Assembly (NCBI RefSeq): GCF_004786035.1
Contig: NZ_CP035088.1
Span: 2,826,001-2,890,000, forward strand
Reading direction: 5' to 3'
DNA length: 64,000 nucleotides
Source: Pseudomonas viciae
Lineage (GTDB): Bacteria; Pseudomonadota; Gammaproteobacteria; Pseudomonadales; Pseudomonadaceae
The notes under the pieces are model-generated. The model was not told the DNA's origin and searched no databases. It saw only the letters and a program-made list of their open reading frames with translations. Below, one piece after another: positions 54,739-63,338 of the stretch (position 1 is its first letter; the number at the start of each line of letters is the position of its first letter). The position numbers and the translations under genes were made by a program.

Positions 54739-56478
54739 TTACAGCTTCGGCAACTGCCCAATCCGCCCCATCATCTCGGTCACGATCTGCAGGTCCAGCA
54801 GGAACTGCTCGACCGTCTTGAACTCGTTGTCGTTATGCCCGGTGTACTTGACGTCGGGCATGGCCAGGCCGAACTGTACGCCGTTGGGCAGCTCATGCAC
54901 CGAAGTGGCACCGGCAGAGGTGCCGTATTTGTGTTCCATGCCCAGGTTTTCACTGGCCACGGCCAACAGCGCCTTGACCCATTCACCCTCAGGGTTGCGA
55001 TACATCGGCTCGTCGATGGAATAATCGAAGGCCACGGCGACATGGGACTTCTTGCTCCAGGTGGCGAGCTTATCGGCGATTTCAGTCTTGAGGGTTTCGG
55101 TGGACTTGCCGACCGGCACCCGCAGGTTGACCGCCAGCTTGAAAGCCTTGTCATCCATGCCGACATAGGTCAGGGACGCGGTCAGCGGGCCCATGAACGC
55201 ATCGGAAAAACCAATGCCCAGTTTTTTACCCAGGTAGTCCAGGCCCCAGTTGTCGGCGGCGTAGCGCGCGGCATCGGTGATGTGGTTGTGCTTGAGCGCG
55301 ACCTTGCCGTCCAGGCCGTTGATGAAGTCCAGCATCCGCGCCACCGGGTTGACGCCTGACTCGGGCTCGGAGGAGTGCGCGGACACGCCGGTGAAGGTCA
55401 GTTGGACGTCCTTGCCGACGACGTTGGTGGCGACCTCGAAATTGCCGCCATTGCGCTTGGCATAGTCGGTACCGGCCTTGAGCAGGTTGGCGGCCAGTTC
55501 GGTGGGCTTGTCGCTGGCAAAGGTGGCCACCGAGGTCGATGGAATCTGGTTGGTGGCCAGGCCGCCGGTCAGCGCGGTGATTTCCGCGCCTTTACCCTGT
55601 GCGCTGCGCCGAGCGAAGTTCGCCATGACCGTGCCGTAGCCTTTTTCGGCAATCACGACGGGGTAGCCGCCATCCAGCGCCAGGTTGTAGTTGGGCGTCG
55701 GGTTGCGTTCGAAGTAATAGGGAATCGCGTCGCCGCTGGTTTCCTCGGTGGTGTCGACCAGCAGCTTGAAGTTCCTCGCCAGTGGCAGCTTCTCTTCCTT
55801 GATGATTTTCATGGCATAGAGCGCCACCACGATGCCGTTCTTATCGTCTTCGGTGCCGCGGCCATACATGCGGTCGCCCACCAGGGTGACCTTGAACGGA
55901 TCAAGGCGGGTGCCGTCTTTCAATACCCAGTTTTCCGGCGTCACCGGCACCACGTCGGCATGGGCGTGAATGCCGACGACTTCGTCGCCGCTGCCTTCGA
56001 GGGAAATCTCATAGACGCGGTTGTCGATGTTGCGAAAGTTCAGCTTGAAGGACTGGGCCAGGTCCTTGATCTTGTCCGCGATCTTGAGGAATTCGGGATT
56101 CTCGTGCTGAGCAACGCCGTCCTTGCGAAAGGTCGGGATCGCTACCAGCTCTTTCAGCGTCTCGGTGGCTGCGCTGCCGTACTTCACCCGGGCATAGAGA
56201 CCCAGCAGGCGATGGATTTCGTTCTGCTGTTCAGCCGAAAGCGCCTTGTTGTCGAGGAAGGCGCTGATGGCCGGGCCAAGGTTGGCGGGCTTGGCGACGT
56301 CACTCTTGGCCACGCTTGCCAGGAACTGCCTGAAGTCGGTGGCTGAGGTTTCAGTGAAGGTCTTGACGATGGCTGCGCTCTGTTGCGCGCTGATATTGGC
56401 GAATGCTGGCGTGGTGATCGACGCGAGGCTGGACAGAATCAGGGTGGTCACGGCCAGGTGCTTGAGGGAGAAGTCCAT
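54739..56478 (-). CDS. Periplasmic M20-family metallopeptidase (dipeptidase type)
   Basis: The 579-residue protein has a signal peptide (MDFSLKHLAVTTLILSSLAS, cleavage after AFA) and M20 motifs: GIHAHADVVPVTPENW, YGRGTEDDKNG, DTTEETSGD and FTGVSAHSSEPE. It probably cleaves short peptides with two zinc ions. I prefer the ATG at 56478 over 56490, which has no room for a ribosome site. Confidence 0.88.
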   Translation of the reverse strand: MDFSLKHLAVTTLILSSLASITTPAFANISAQQSAAIVKTFTETSATDFRQFLASVAKSDVAKPANLGPAISAFLDNKALSAEQQNEIHRLLGLYARVKYGSAATETLKELVAIPTFRKDGVAQHENPEFLKIADKIKDLAQSFKLNFRNIDNRVYEISLEGSGDEVVGIHAHADVVPVTPENWVLKDGTRLDPFKVTLVGDRMYGRGTEDDKNGIVVALYAMKIIKEEKLPLARNFKLLVDTTEETSGDAIPYYFERNPTPNYNLALDGGYPVVIAEKGYGTVMANFARRSAQGKGAEITALTGGLATNQIPSTSVATFASDKPTELAANLLKAGTDYAKRNGGNFEVATNVVGKDVQLTFTGVSAHSSEPESGVNPVARMLDFINGLDGKVALKHNHITDAARYAADNWGLDYLGKKLGIGFSDAFMGPLTASLTYVGMDDKAFKLAVNLRVPVGKSTETLKTEIADKLATWSKKSHVAVAFDYSIDEPMYRNPEGEWVKALLAVASENLGMEHKYGTSAGATSVHELPNGVQFGLAMPDVKYTGHNDNEFKTVEQFLLDLQIVTEMMGRIGQLPKL

Positions 56479-56632
56479 TGCTGGGGGCATTCCTTTGCAG
56501 GCAGTTGAGAGGGAAGTGTCTGATTTGATGACACAAACCCTTACAACCTAACACCACGGGGAAGCGGCGGGGGAGTCCTGAAAGATGATCTGTCGCACAG
56601 CAAAGCAAAAACGGCGCAGAAATGAAAAATGG

Positions 56633-56719
56633 TGTGGGAGCGGGCTTGCTCGCGAAGGCGGCACATTCAACATCAATGCAAGCAGACCCACCGCTTTCGC
56701 GAGCAAGCCCGCCCCCACA
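56633..56719. repeat. REPIN between the M20 peptidase and rlhA genes
   Basis: TGTGGGAGCGGGCTTGCTCG and its near complement flank a 40-bp spacer. The rest of the 56479-56754 gap shows no further gene. Confidence 0.85.
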
Positions 56720-56754
56720 AAGGATTTGTGCTGAGCACAAATCCTGGGATTTGC

Positions 56755-58755
56755 TCAATGCGGCGCGCGAGGAATCGTCTTGAGCAGGTCTTCAGGGCTG
56801 ATGTAGCCGACCACTGGCTGCGCTGTGCTACCCGGCAGCGGCAGGTCAAGGATATGGCCCTTGATCTTGCCGACTACATGCATCTCGCAGGGTTTGCAGT
56901 CGAACTTCAACGTCAGCACTTCATCGCCGTGTATCAGCTGCATTGGCGCAACCTTGGTACGCACGCCGGTGACGCCCTTGGCTTGCTTGGGGCAGAGGTT
57001 GAACGAGAAACGCAGGCAGTGCTTGGTGATCATCACCGGCACTTCACCGGTCTCTTCATGGGCCTCGAACGCGGCGTCGATCAGCTTCACGCCGTGGCGA
57101 TGATAGAAATCCCGGGCCTTCTGGTTGTAGACGTTGGCGAGGAACGACAGGTGCGACTCCGGGTACACCGGTGGCGGATTGGTCTCGGCCTTGCGGCCAC
57201 CGCGCGGGTGGGCCTCGATGCGGGCGGCGGTCAAGGCTTCGATGACTTCGCGACGCAATGCCTTGAGCTGCGAATTGGGAATGAAGTACGCCTGGGGCGC
57301 ATCCAGCTCGATCGCGGTGGCGTGGTATTCGGTGGTGCCCAATTGGCCCAGCAGGTCGTGCAGTTGCTCCAGGGCCTGTTCCGGCTTGTTCGCCAGGCCA
57401 AATGGTCCATCCAGGGCGACGCTGGCGCTGATGCCTTCCTCGCTGGTGGCGGTCAGTTCCAGGCGTTCTTCGCGCAGGCGCGCGACCCACGTCAGGCCCA
57501 CACGACGCTCGGAGGACGTCTTGAGCAGCGCTTGTTGCCAGTTGTGGTCCAGGTTACGGCTCAACGGATGGTTGGGGCGCAATTGGTACATGCCGGCGGG
57601 CATCTCGTTGGGCTCGACGCGGTAGCGATAACGCTTCTGGCCGTCCTCCTCGAACTCGCCCTTGGGCTCGGCGATGTTGGCCCGAAAGCCCACCACTTCA
57701 CGCTTGACCTGCACGTTCAGGCCGTCGCCATTGGACAGCGGATCAAAGGTCACCACTTGCAGGTCGCGCTTGCCGACTTTCTCCACTACACCCACTGGCA
57801 CGCCAGTAAAGGTCGGCGAATCGAAGGCGCCGATGTCGATCTTGCGCTCGCTGACGAAGTAGTCGGTGCTGCCACGATGGAAGGTCTTGTCCGGATCCGG
57901 CACGAAGAAGTGTGCGGTGCGGCCACTGGAGGCGCGGGCCAGGTCTGGGCGGTCTTCGAGGACGTCGTCCAGGCGCTGACGGTAATAGGCGGTGATGTTC
58001 TTCACATAGCCCATGTCCTTGTAGCGCCCTTCGATCTTGAACGAACGCACGCCGGCTTCCACCAGGGCGCGGATGTTGGCGCTCTGGTTGTTGTCCTTCA
58101 TCGACAGCAGGTGTTTTTCGTAGGCGACCACCCGACCCTGGTCATCCTTGAGGGTGTAGGGCAGGCGACAGGCCTGGGAGCAGTCGCCACGGTTGGCGCT
58201 GCGGCCGTTCTGGGCGTGGGAGATGTTGCACTGGCCGGAAAACGCCACGCACAGCGCGCCATGGATAAAGAACTCGATGGCCGCTTCGGTCTCGTCGGCG
58301 ATGGCGCGGATTTCCTGCAGGTTCAACTCGCGGGCGAGCACCAGTTGCGAGAAACCGGCCTGGTCGAGGAATTTTGCCCGTGCCAGGGTACGGATGTCGG
58401 TCTGGGTGCTGGCGTGCAGCTCGATGGGCGGGATATCCAGCTCCATCACCCCCAGGTCCTGGACGATCAGCGCATCGACGCCGGCATCGTACAGTTGGTG
58501 GATCAACTGGCGGGCCGGCTCCAGCTCGTTGTCGTGCAGGATGGTGTTGATCGTGGTGAACACCCGGGCGTGGTAGCGATGGGCGAACTCCACCAGCCGG
58601 GCAATATCGCCCACCTCGTTGCAGGCGTTGTGACGCGCGCCGAAACTCGGGCCACCGATGTACACGGCGTCGGCGCCATGCAGGATGGCTTCGCGGGCGA
58701 TGGTCACGTCGCGGGCAGGGCTGAGCAGTTCCAGATGATGTTTGGGCAAGGACAT
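56755..58755 (-). CDS. rlhA: RlhA/YdcP-type U32 protein (23S rRNA C2501 hydroxylation)
   Basis: The 666-residue protein has the U32 core (ELLSPARD, GADAVYIGG, HASTQTDI, SGQCNISH, RGDCSQACRLPY, SFKIEGRYK) and the long C-terminal extension of E. coli YdcP/RlhA (653 residues). RlhA makes 5-hydroxycytidine 2501 in 23S rRNA and needs prephenate. The C-terminal FDCKPCEMH may bind metal. Confidence 0.85.
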   Translation of the reverse strand: MSLPKHHLELLSPARDVTIAREAILHGADAVYIGGPSFGARHNACNEVGDIARLVEFAHRYHARVFTTINTILHDNELEPARQLIHQLYDAGVDALIVQDLGVMELDIPPIELHASTQTDIRTLARAKFLDQAGFSQLVLARELNLQEIRAIADETEAAIEFFIHGALCVAFSGQCNISHAQNGRSANRGDCSQACRLPYTLKDDQGRVVAYEKHLLSMKDNNQSANIRALVEAGVRSFKIEGRYKDMGYVKNITAYYRQRLDDVLEDRPDLARASSGRTAHFFVPDPDKTFHRGSTDYFVSERKIDIGAFDSPTFTGVPVGVVEKVGKRDLQVVTFDPLSNGDGLNVQVKREVVGFRANIAEPKGEFEEDGQKRYRYRVEPNEMPAGMYQLRPNHPLSRNLDHNWQQALLKTSSERRVGLTWVARLREERLELTATSEEGISASVALDGPFGLANKPEQALEQLHDLLGQLGTTEYHATAIELDAPQAYFIPNSQLKALRREVIEALTAARIEAHPRGGRKAETNPPPVYPESHLSFLANVYNQKARDFYHRHGVKLIDAAFEAHEETGEVPVMITKHCLRFSFNLCPKQAKGVTGVRTKVAPMQLIHGDEVLTLKFDCKPCEMHVVGKIKGHILDLPLPGSTAQPVVGYISPEDLLKTIPRAPH

Positions 58756-58873
58756 GTTTTTTTAGTCGGGCTGGTCACGGTCGAAGCGCCCATTGTAGCC
58801 GTCAGGCGCCTGACAGGCACCTGTGGACTTGGGTTCGCATGATGTGGACCGATGCGCGGCTGTCCGGCGGGGT

Positions 58874-60442
58874 TTATCCCTGGGACGCGCCAGCGCTGCA
58901 CCAGCGATTTCGCCCGGTGTTTTTCGCCAGGTACAAAAAGGCGTCAGCGGCCTTTATCAGCATGGCTGGGGTCATATCCTCGCTGCCCGGCTGGCTGATG
59001 GTAATGCCCGCGCTGGCCGTGACGATGCCCAATGGATGATCAACGTGCTCGATGTTCAGCGCCCTGATGGCTTCCAGGATCTCTTGGGCGATCTTGGTGG
59101 CGCCTGCGCTGTGGGTGTGGGGAAGCAACACGGTGAACTCTTCGCCACCGTACCTCACGGCCAGGTCACCCGGTCGCTTGATGGTTTTCTGGATCGCACC
59201 TGCAATCGCGCGCAGGCAGTCGTCCCCGGCAGCGTGACCGTATTTGTCGTTGAAGCGTTTGAAGTAATCGACATCGAGCATGATCAATGCCAGGCAAGAG
59301 CCGTCGCGCTTGGCCCTGCGCACCTCATCGGCCAATGCGGTGTCCAGCCGCCTGCGGTTGCCCAGCCCGGTCAGGCTGTCGGTCAGTGCCATATCCCGCA
59401 TGACCTGGTGGGCGCTGCGAATCTGCTTCTCCATGGTCATCCGGTAGCGCAACTGACTCAGCACGATGAGCCCGAAGCCTACGAGTATCACGATCAGGAA
59501 AATCAGGACAAAGCCGGTCTTGAGCAGGTCACGACGCCAGGGTGCGATGATCGACTCCCGGGACAGGCCGGCTTCTACCACCAAGGGGTAGGTGGTCAAG
59601 GCCCGATAGCCGTACAGGCGCTCAGTGTCATCGACGACAGCCCTGGCCTCTGCGACGCCCTGGTTTGAAGTGGGCAGGTGTTCTCTGAAAATCACGCTAT
59701 TGAGCAGGCTCTTGCCGACCACCGAGGCCACGAACGGCCGACGCACCAGGATGGTTCCACTGCGCATGGCCAGGACCAGGGCACCCTTGTCGTCGATCTT
59801 GAAGTCACCGTAGTAGTCCACGAAGTAGCTGACCTTGACTGTTCCCAGCAGCACACCGGCGAACGAACCATCGGGGTTGTTCAAACGACGGGAGATAGGG
59901 ATGATCAGGTCGTTGGTGGATCGGCTCTTGATCACTTCGCCGATGCGCACGCGTCGATCCGCGTGGGTGCGGTGGTACTGGAAGTAATCGCGGTCGGCGT
60001 TGTTTGCCGGTTCCGGAGTCACTTCCTTGTCGGTGACTACCCACTGCCCGTCGGGGCCGTAGATAAACAGCCCGTGCAGTTGCGGCATGATGGCGGATTG
60101 CTGGACCAGCAGCTTGTGGATGCGCGGGATGTCGATGTTCTGGAGTCCGTCACCTTCCACGCGCTCACTGAGGGCGGCAGTCACCACATCCACTTGGCGG
60201 ATGGTGTCCTCGGCATGCTGGGCCGTCGCCCGCGCCAGGTTCGTCACCGAGTCGCGTGCCGACGCAAAGGCCGCGCGATAATCACGCCACGTCCGCCAGC
60301 CTTCAACGGCCAGGAAGGCGACAATCACCACCAGCATGAAGCTCACGGTGAGCCGCAACGCTGCTCCGGCCCGGGCCGACTGGGGAGAAAAGGCTTCATC
60401 AGAGCTTTCAATCTTTGGCTCTGGCCGTTTGCGTCCGAGCAT
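58874..60442 (-). CDS. Membrane-bound diguanylate cyclase (Cache-type sensor, GGDEF)
   Basis: The 522-residue protein has two membrane helices (about 30-50 and 305-325) around a dCache-like periplasmic sensor, then a GGDEF domain with DSLTGLGNRRRLD and RYGGEEF. RPGD five residues before GGEEF is an inhibitory I-site. It should make c-di-GMP. The ATG at 60442 has AAGGAA at a proper distance; 60448 does not. Confidence 0.9.
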   Translation of the reverse strand: MLGRKRPEPKIESSDEAFSPQSARAGAALRLTVSFMLVVIVAFLAVEGWRTWRDYRAAFASARDSVTNLARATAQHAEDTIRQVDVVTAALSERVEGDGLQNIDIPRIHKLLVQQSAIMPQLHGLFIYGPDGQWVVTDKEVTPEPANNADRDYFQYHRTHADRRVRIGEVIKSRSTNDLIIPISRRLNNPDGSFAGVLLGTVKVSYFVDYYGDFKIDDKGALVLAMRSGTILVRRPFVASVVGKSLLNSVIFREHLPTSNQGVAEARAVVDDTERLYGYRALTTYPLVVEAGLSRESIIAPWRRDLLKTGFVLIFLIVILVGFGLIVLSQLRYRMTMEKQIRSAHQVMRDMALTDSLTGLGNRRRLDTALADEVRRAKRDGSCLALIMLDVDYFKRFNDKYGHAAGDDCLRAIAGAIQKTIKRPGDLAVRYGGEEFTVLLPHTHSAGATKIAQEILEAIRALNIEHVDHPLGIVTASAGITISQPGSEDMTPAMLIKAADAFLYLAKNTGRNRWCSAGASQG

Positions 60443-60448
60443 CAACAT

Positions 60449-60720
60449 TTCCTTCTACGACGGGTCTGCGCATGATTGATGCGCAGCCTATCTTATTCGA
60501 TTTCAGCACGTTAGCTAGCTGAGACGCGGCCGGCAGGGGGCAGCGACACTTGCGGGTCGATATCAAGCAATAAAGTAAGGACACAAACGCCCGTGGTTAG
60601 TGCCTAATACCTTTCGGTCAAGCCGTGCCGCGCTATAAGGTTTGCCTGAGTCATTGTGGTGCGGGAGTCCGCTCCCGTCGGGCTGCACGGCAGCTGCTGT
60701 TTTTTGCGAGGGAACCGCTC
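60449..60720. other. Gap between diguanylate cyclase and YfcE-type genes
   Basis: I see no gene, palindrome or clear factor site in this stretch of about 270 bp. It must hold the two divergent promoters. Confidence 0.6.
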
Positions 60721-61179
60721 ATGAAAGTTGGCGTCATTTCCGATACCCACGGCCTGCTCCGCCCGCAAGCGCTGGTAGCGTTGGAGGGCTGTGAACAGAT
60801 CATCCATGCCGGTGACATCGGCAACCCCGGGATCCTGGATCAACTGGCGTCCATCGCGCCATTGCACGTGGTGCGCGGCAATAACGACCTGGGGGCCGAT
60901 TGGGCCGGGCAACTTGCCGATCGCCTGCAATTCGAGCTCTGCGGGTGGGCGGTTGTGCTGGTGCATGACATCGCCGATGTGCCAGCAACGCTCGAACCGG
61001 GCGTGAAACTGGTGATCACCGGCCATTCCCACAAGCCAGGCATCGAGTGGCGCGGCGAGCGCTTGTACCTCAACCCCGGCAGCGCCGGCCGGCGGCGGTT
61101 CAAGCTACCGGTGACGCTGGCCTTGCTCGAGGTGAGTGCAAGTGCGATAGACCCGCGGATCGTTCAATTACTGGAGTGA
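60721..61179 (+). CDS. YfcE/MJ0936-type metallophosphoesterase
   Basis: The 152-residue protein has the metallophosphoesterase motifs SDTHG, HAGDIG, RGNND and GHSHKPG in order, and matches the YfcE family in length. It probably hydrolyses phosphodiesters; the natural substrate is not known. It is convergent with the next gene across a nine-base gap. Confidence 0.88.
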   Translation: MKVGVISDTHGLLRPQALVALEGCEQIIHAGDIGNPGILDQLASIAPLHVVRGNNDLGADWAGQLADRLQFELCGWAVVLVHDIADVPATLEPGVKLVITGHSHKPGIEWRGERLYLNPGSAGRRRFKLPVTLALLEVSASAIDPRIVQLLE

Positions 61180-61188
61180 CGAACGCGT

Positions 61189-62091
61189 CTACCTGAAGTA
61201 CTTGTCGACGTAGGCCTGGATTTCCTTGCGCATGAAGCGCCCGGATTCATCCGCCCGTTCTTCCCAGCCGAACACACAGGCAGTGACGATGCCGTCGAAG
61301 CCAGTCTTGGCCAGTTCGCTGAAGAACAGGTCCCAGTCGATCTCGCCCTGGTGCATGTCCATGTGCTGGTGGACGGTGACTTTGGCGCCAGGTGGGTTGA
61401 CGATGTAGCGCAGGCCTGAGGAGGCCTTGTGGTTGTAGGTGTCGGCGATGTGGACATGGGCGATCATTGACCCGGCCTCGGCGATCATGGCCTTCATGTC
61501 ATCGCCGAAATAGAAGGTGTGCGGCGTGCAGTAAAGGAACTTGACGTTGTCCGAACCGATGGTCTTGAGCATGTCCAGGGCCGGGTGCAGTGTCTCGCAC
61601 CAGTCTTCCGGGTGGGGCTCGACGTTCAGCGTGACCCCCTCGCTTTCCAGGATCGGCACCAGTTCCTCCATCGAGCGCCACCACGCCGCTTCGCTGGACT
61701 CATGGCTGTGCAGCCCCCCGCAGCAGCTGACTTTGTGCCCGCGATCCGGTGAAGGCCCGCGACCGAACTCCGAATTCATGGTCGTGCAGCCCATCTCCAC
61801 GGCGACCTGGATGGCTTCTTTCCAGTAATTCACCGCCGCCCGGCGTTCGTCTTCGTGGGGGCTGGCCCAGCGGTACATCGGCAACAGCGAGGCCAGTTGC
61901 AGGTTATGGTCGCGCAGGGCTTTCTTGAATTGGGCGATGCGTTCCTTGTGGGCGCGGGGGCGCACCCACCACGGCAGGAAGTCTTCCCGTGGCGACAGCT
62001 CCAGGTATTCGTAGCCAAGCTCGGCGGTCTTGCGGCACAGATCCGGCAGGCCCAGGTGGCGGTGCATGTAGGGGTCGAGTGCGATTTTCAT
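61189..62091 (-). CDS. Sugar phosphate isomerase/epimerase family protein (AP-endonuclease 2 fold)
   Basis: The 300-residue protein has the TIM-barrel pattern of the IolE/xylose isomerase-like family (LDPYMHRHLGLPDLCRKTAE, LELSPREDF, LNVEPHPEDW, AHVHIADTYNHK). Candidate metal ligands are Glu and His in these motifs. It groups with a Gfo/Idh/MocA oxidoreductase and another epimerase-like gene, suggesting a catabolic route for an unusual sugar or cyclitol. The substrate cannot be read from the sequence. Confidence 0.82.
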   Translation of the reverse strand: MKIALDPYMHRHLGLPDLCRKTAELGYEYLELSPREDFLPWWVRPRAHKERIAQFKKALRDHNLQLASLLPMYRWASPHEDERRAAVNYWKEAIQVAVEMGCTTMNSEFGRGPSPDRGHKVSCCGGLHSHESSEAAWWRSMEELVPILESEGVTLNVEPHPEDWCETLHPALDMLKTIGSDNVKFLYCTPHTFYFGDDMKAMIAEAGSMIAHVHIADTYNHKASSGLRYIVNPPGAKVTVHQHMDMHQGEIDWDLFFSELAKTGFDGIVTACVFGWEERADESGRFMRKEIQAYVDKYFR

Positions 62092-62150
62092 TGTTGTTCT
62101 CCGGTGAGCATTGGGGGCATTGTCTTTTCGATTGCAGGTAAGTCGCCCGC

Positions 62151-63320
62151 TCAGTAGGCAACCCAGGCCGCGTCCTTGTCGGCTGATTCCACACAACGTT
62201 CGACCCAGCGCACGCCTTCGACGCCGGCGTTGATGTCGGGGTAATGCAGGGCGGCCAGTGCCTCGCTGTCGCCACGGTCGGATGCGTCCATGGCCAGGGC
62301 AAAGCGGCGATAGAGATTGGACCAGGCTTCGAACAACCCTTCGGGATGGCCGCCGCCGATGCGATCGTCCTGCTGCGCGTCGGGGTGCAGGTAGCCCATG
62401 CCGCGCTCCAGGACCTGCGCCGGTTGGCCCTGGATTTCGAAACTCAGCTGGTTGGGCCGTTCGTCCCACCATTCAAGGCTGGCCCGGGAGCCGATCACGC
62501 GGATCTTCTGCCCGTGCATGGACCCTGCGTTCACCGCGCTGGACCAGACCGTGCCCATGGCGCCGCCCTCGTATTCCATCAAGGTGTAGGCGTTGTCCTC
62601 CAACGGGGCGCGGCTGGCGACGAAGCTTTGCCGACTGCACATCAGTCGTTTGATCTTGAGGTCGGGCAACATCACTTTGGCCAGGTACAACGGGTGGGTG
62701 CCGACATCCCCCAGCACGTAGCTGGGCCCGGCCTGGCGCGGGTCGACACGCCACTGGGTGGCCTGGTTCTGCGTCTCGACCGGCGCGCTATGGAAACCAT
62801 GGGCGAACTGCATGTGCACCATACGCACGTCCCCCAGTTCGCCCGCCGCGATCATCGCCCGGGCCTGTTCGATCAACTGGTGCCCGGCGTAGCCGTAGGT
62901 CAGGCCAACGATGCGGTCCCTGGATTGCGCCAGGGTTCGCAGCGCCTCAGCCTGTTCGAGGGTGAAACACAGTGGTTTTTCGCAGACCACATGCAGCCCG
63001 GCTTCAAGGGCGGCCCGGGTGATAGCGTAGTGGGTACCATTGGGCGTGGCGATTGACACTGCCTCGATCCCATCGGCACGTTGTGCTTCCAGTTCGAACA
63101 GGCTCAGGTAGTCCGAATAGCAGCGCGCGGGGTCGATGCCCAATTGCTCGCCAAAGGCCCGGCCGCGTGCAGGGTCGATATCCAGCGCCGCAGCGACCAA
63201 TTCGAAATTCCGGTCGCGCAGGGCGGCCGAGCGGTGGATGTAGCCGATCTGGCTGTGCTCACCGCCACCGACCATGGCCCAACGGATGGGCCGGGTAATT
63301 GTCTTGCTGCCATTGATCAT
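62151..63320 (-). CDS. Gfo/Idh/MocA-family NAD(P)-dependent oxidoreductase
   Basis: The 389-residue protein has an N-terminal Rossmann motif (MVGGGEHSQIGYIHR), the VVCEKPLC catalytic-lysine motif and a C-terminal domain with DVGTHPLYLAKVM, where the His is a usual catalytic residue. It oxidises a sugar or inositol derivative. It lies between two isomerase/epimerase-like genes on the same strand. Confidence 0.88.
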   Translation of the reverse strand: MINGSKTITRPIRWAMVGGGEHSQIGYIHRSAALRDRNFELVAAALDIDPARGRAFGEQLGIDPARCYSDYLSLFELEAQRADGIEAVSIATPNGTHYAITRAALEAGLHVVCEKPLCFTLEQAEALRTLAQSRDRIVGLTYGYAGHQLIEQARAMIAAGELGDVRMVHMQFAHGFHSAPVETQNQATQWRVDPRQAGPSYVLGDVGTHPLYLAKVMLPDLKIKRLMCSRQSFVASRAPLEDNAYTLMEYEGGAMGTVWSSAVNAGSMHGQKIRVIGSRASLEWWDERPNQLSFEIQGQPAQVLERGMGYLHPDAQQDDRIGGGHPEGLFEAWSNLYRRFALAMDASDRGDSEALAALHYPDINAGVEGVRWVERCVESADKDAAWVAY

Positions 63321-63338
63321 GGGGCTGTCCTCATGTGA

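Noticed and set aside
56629..58842. A 737-codon open frame antisense to rlhA
   Set aside because: It runs through a REPIN and has no domain. The opposite strand encodes a full-length conserved U32 protein.
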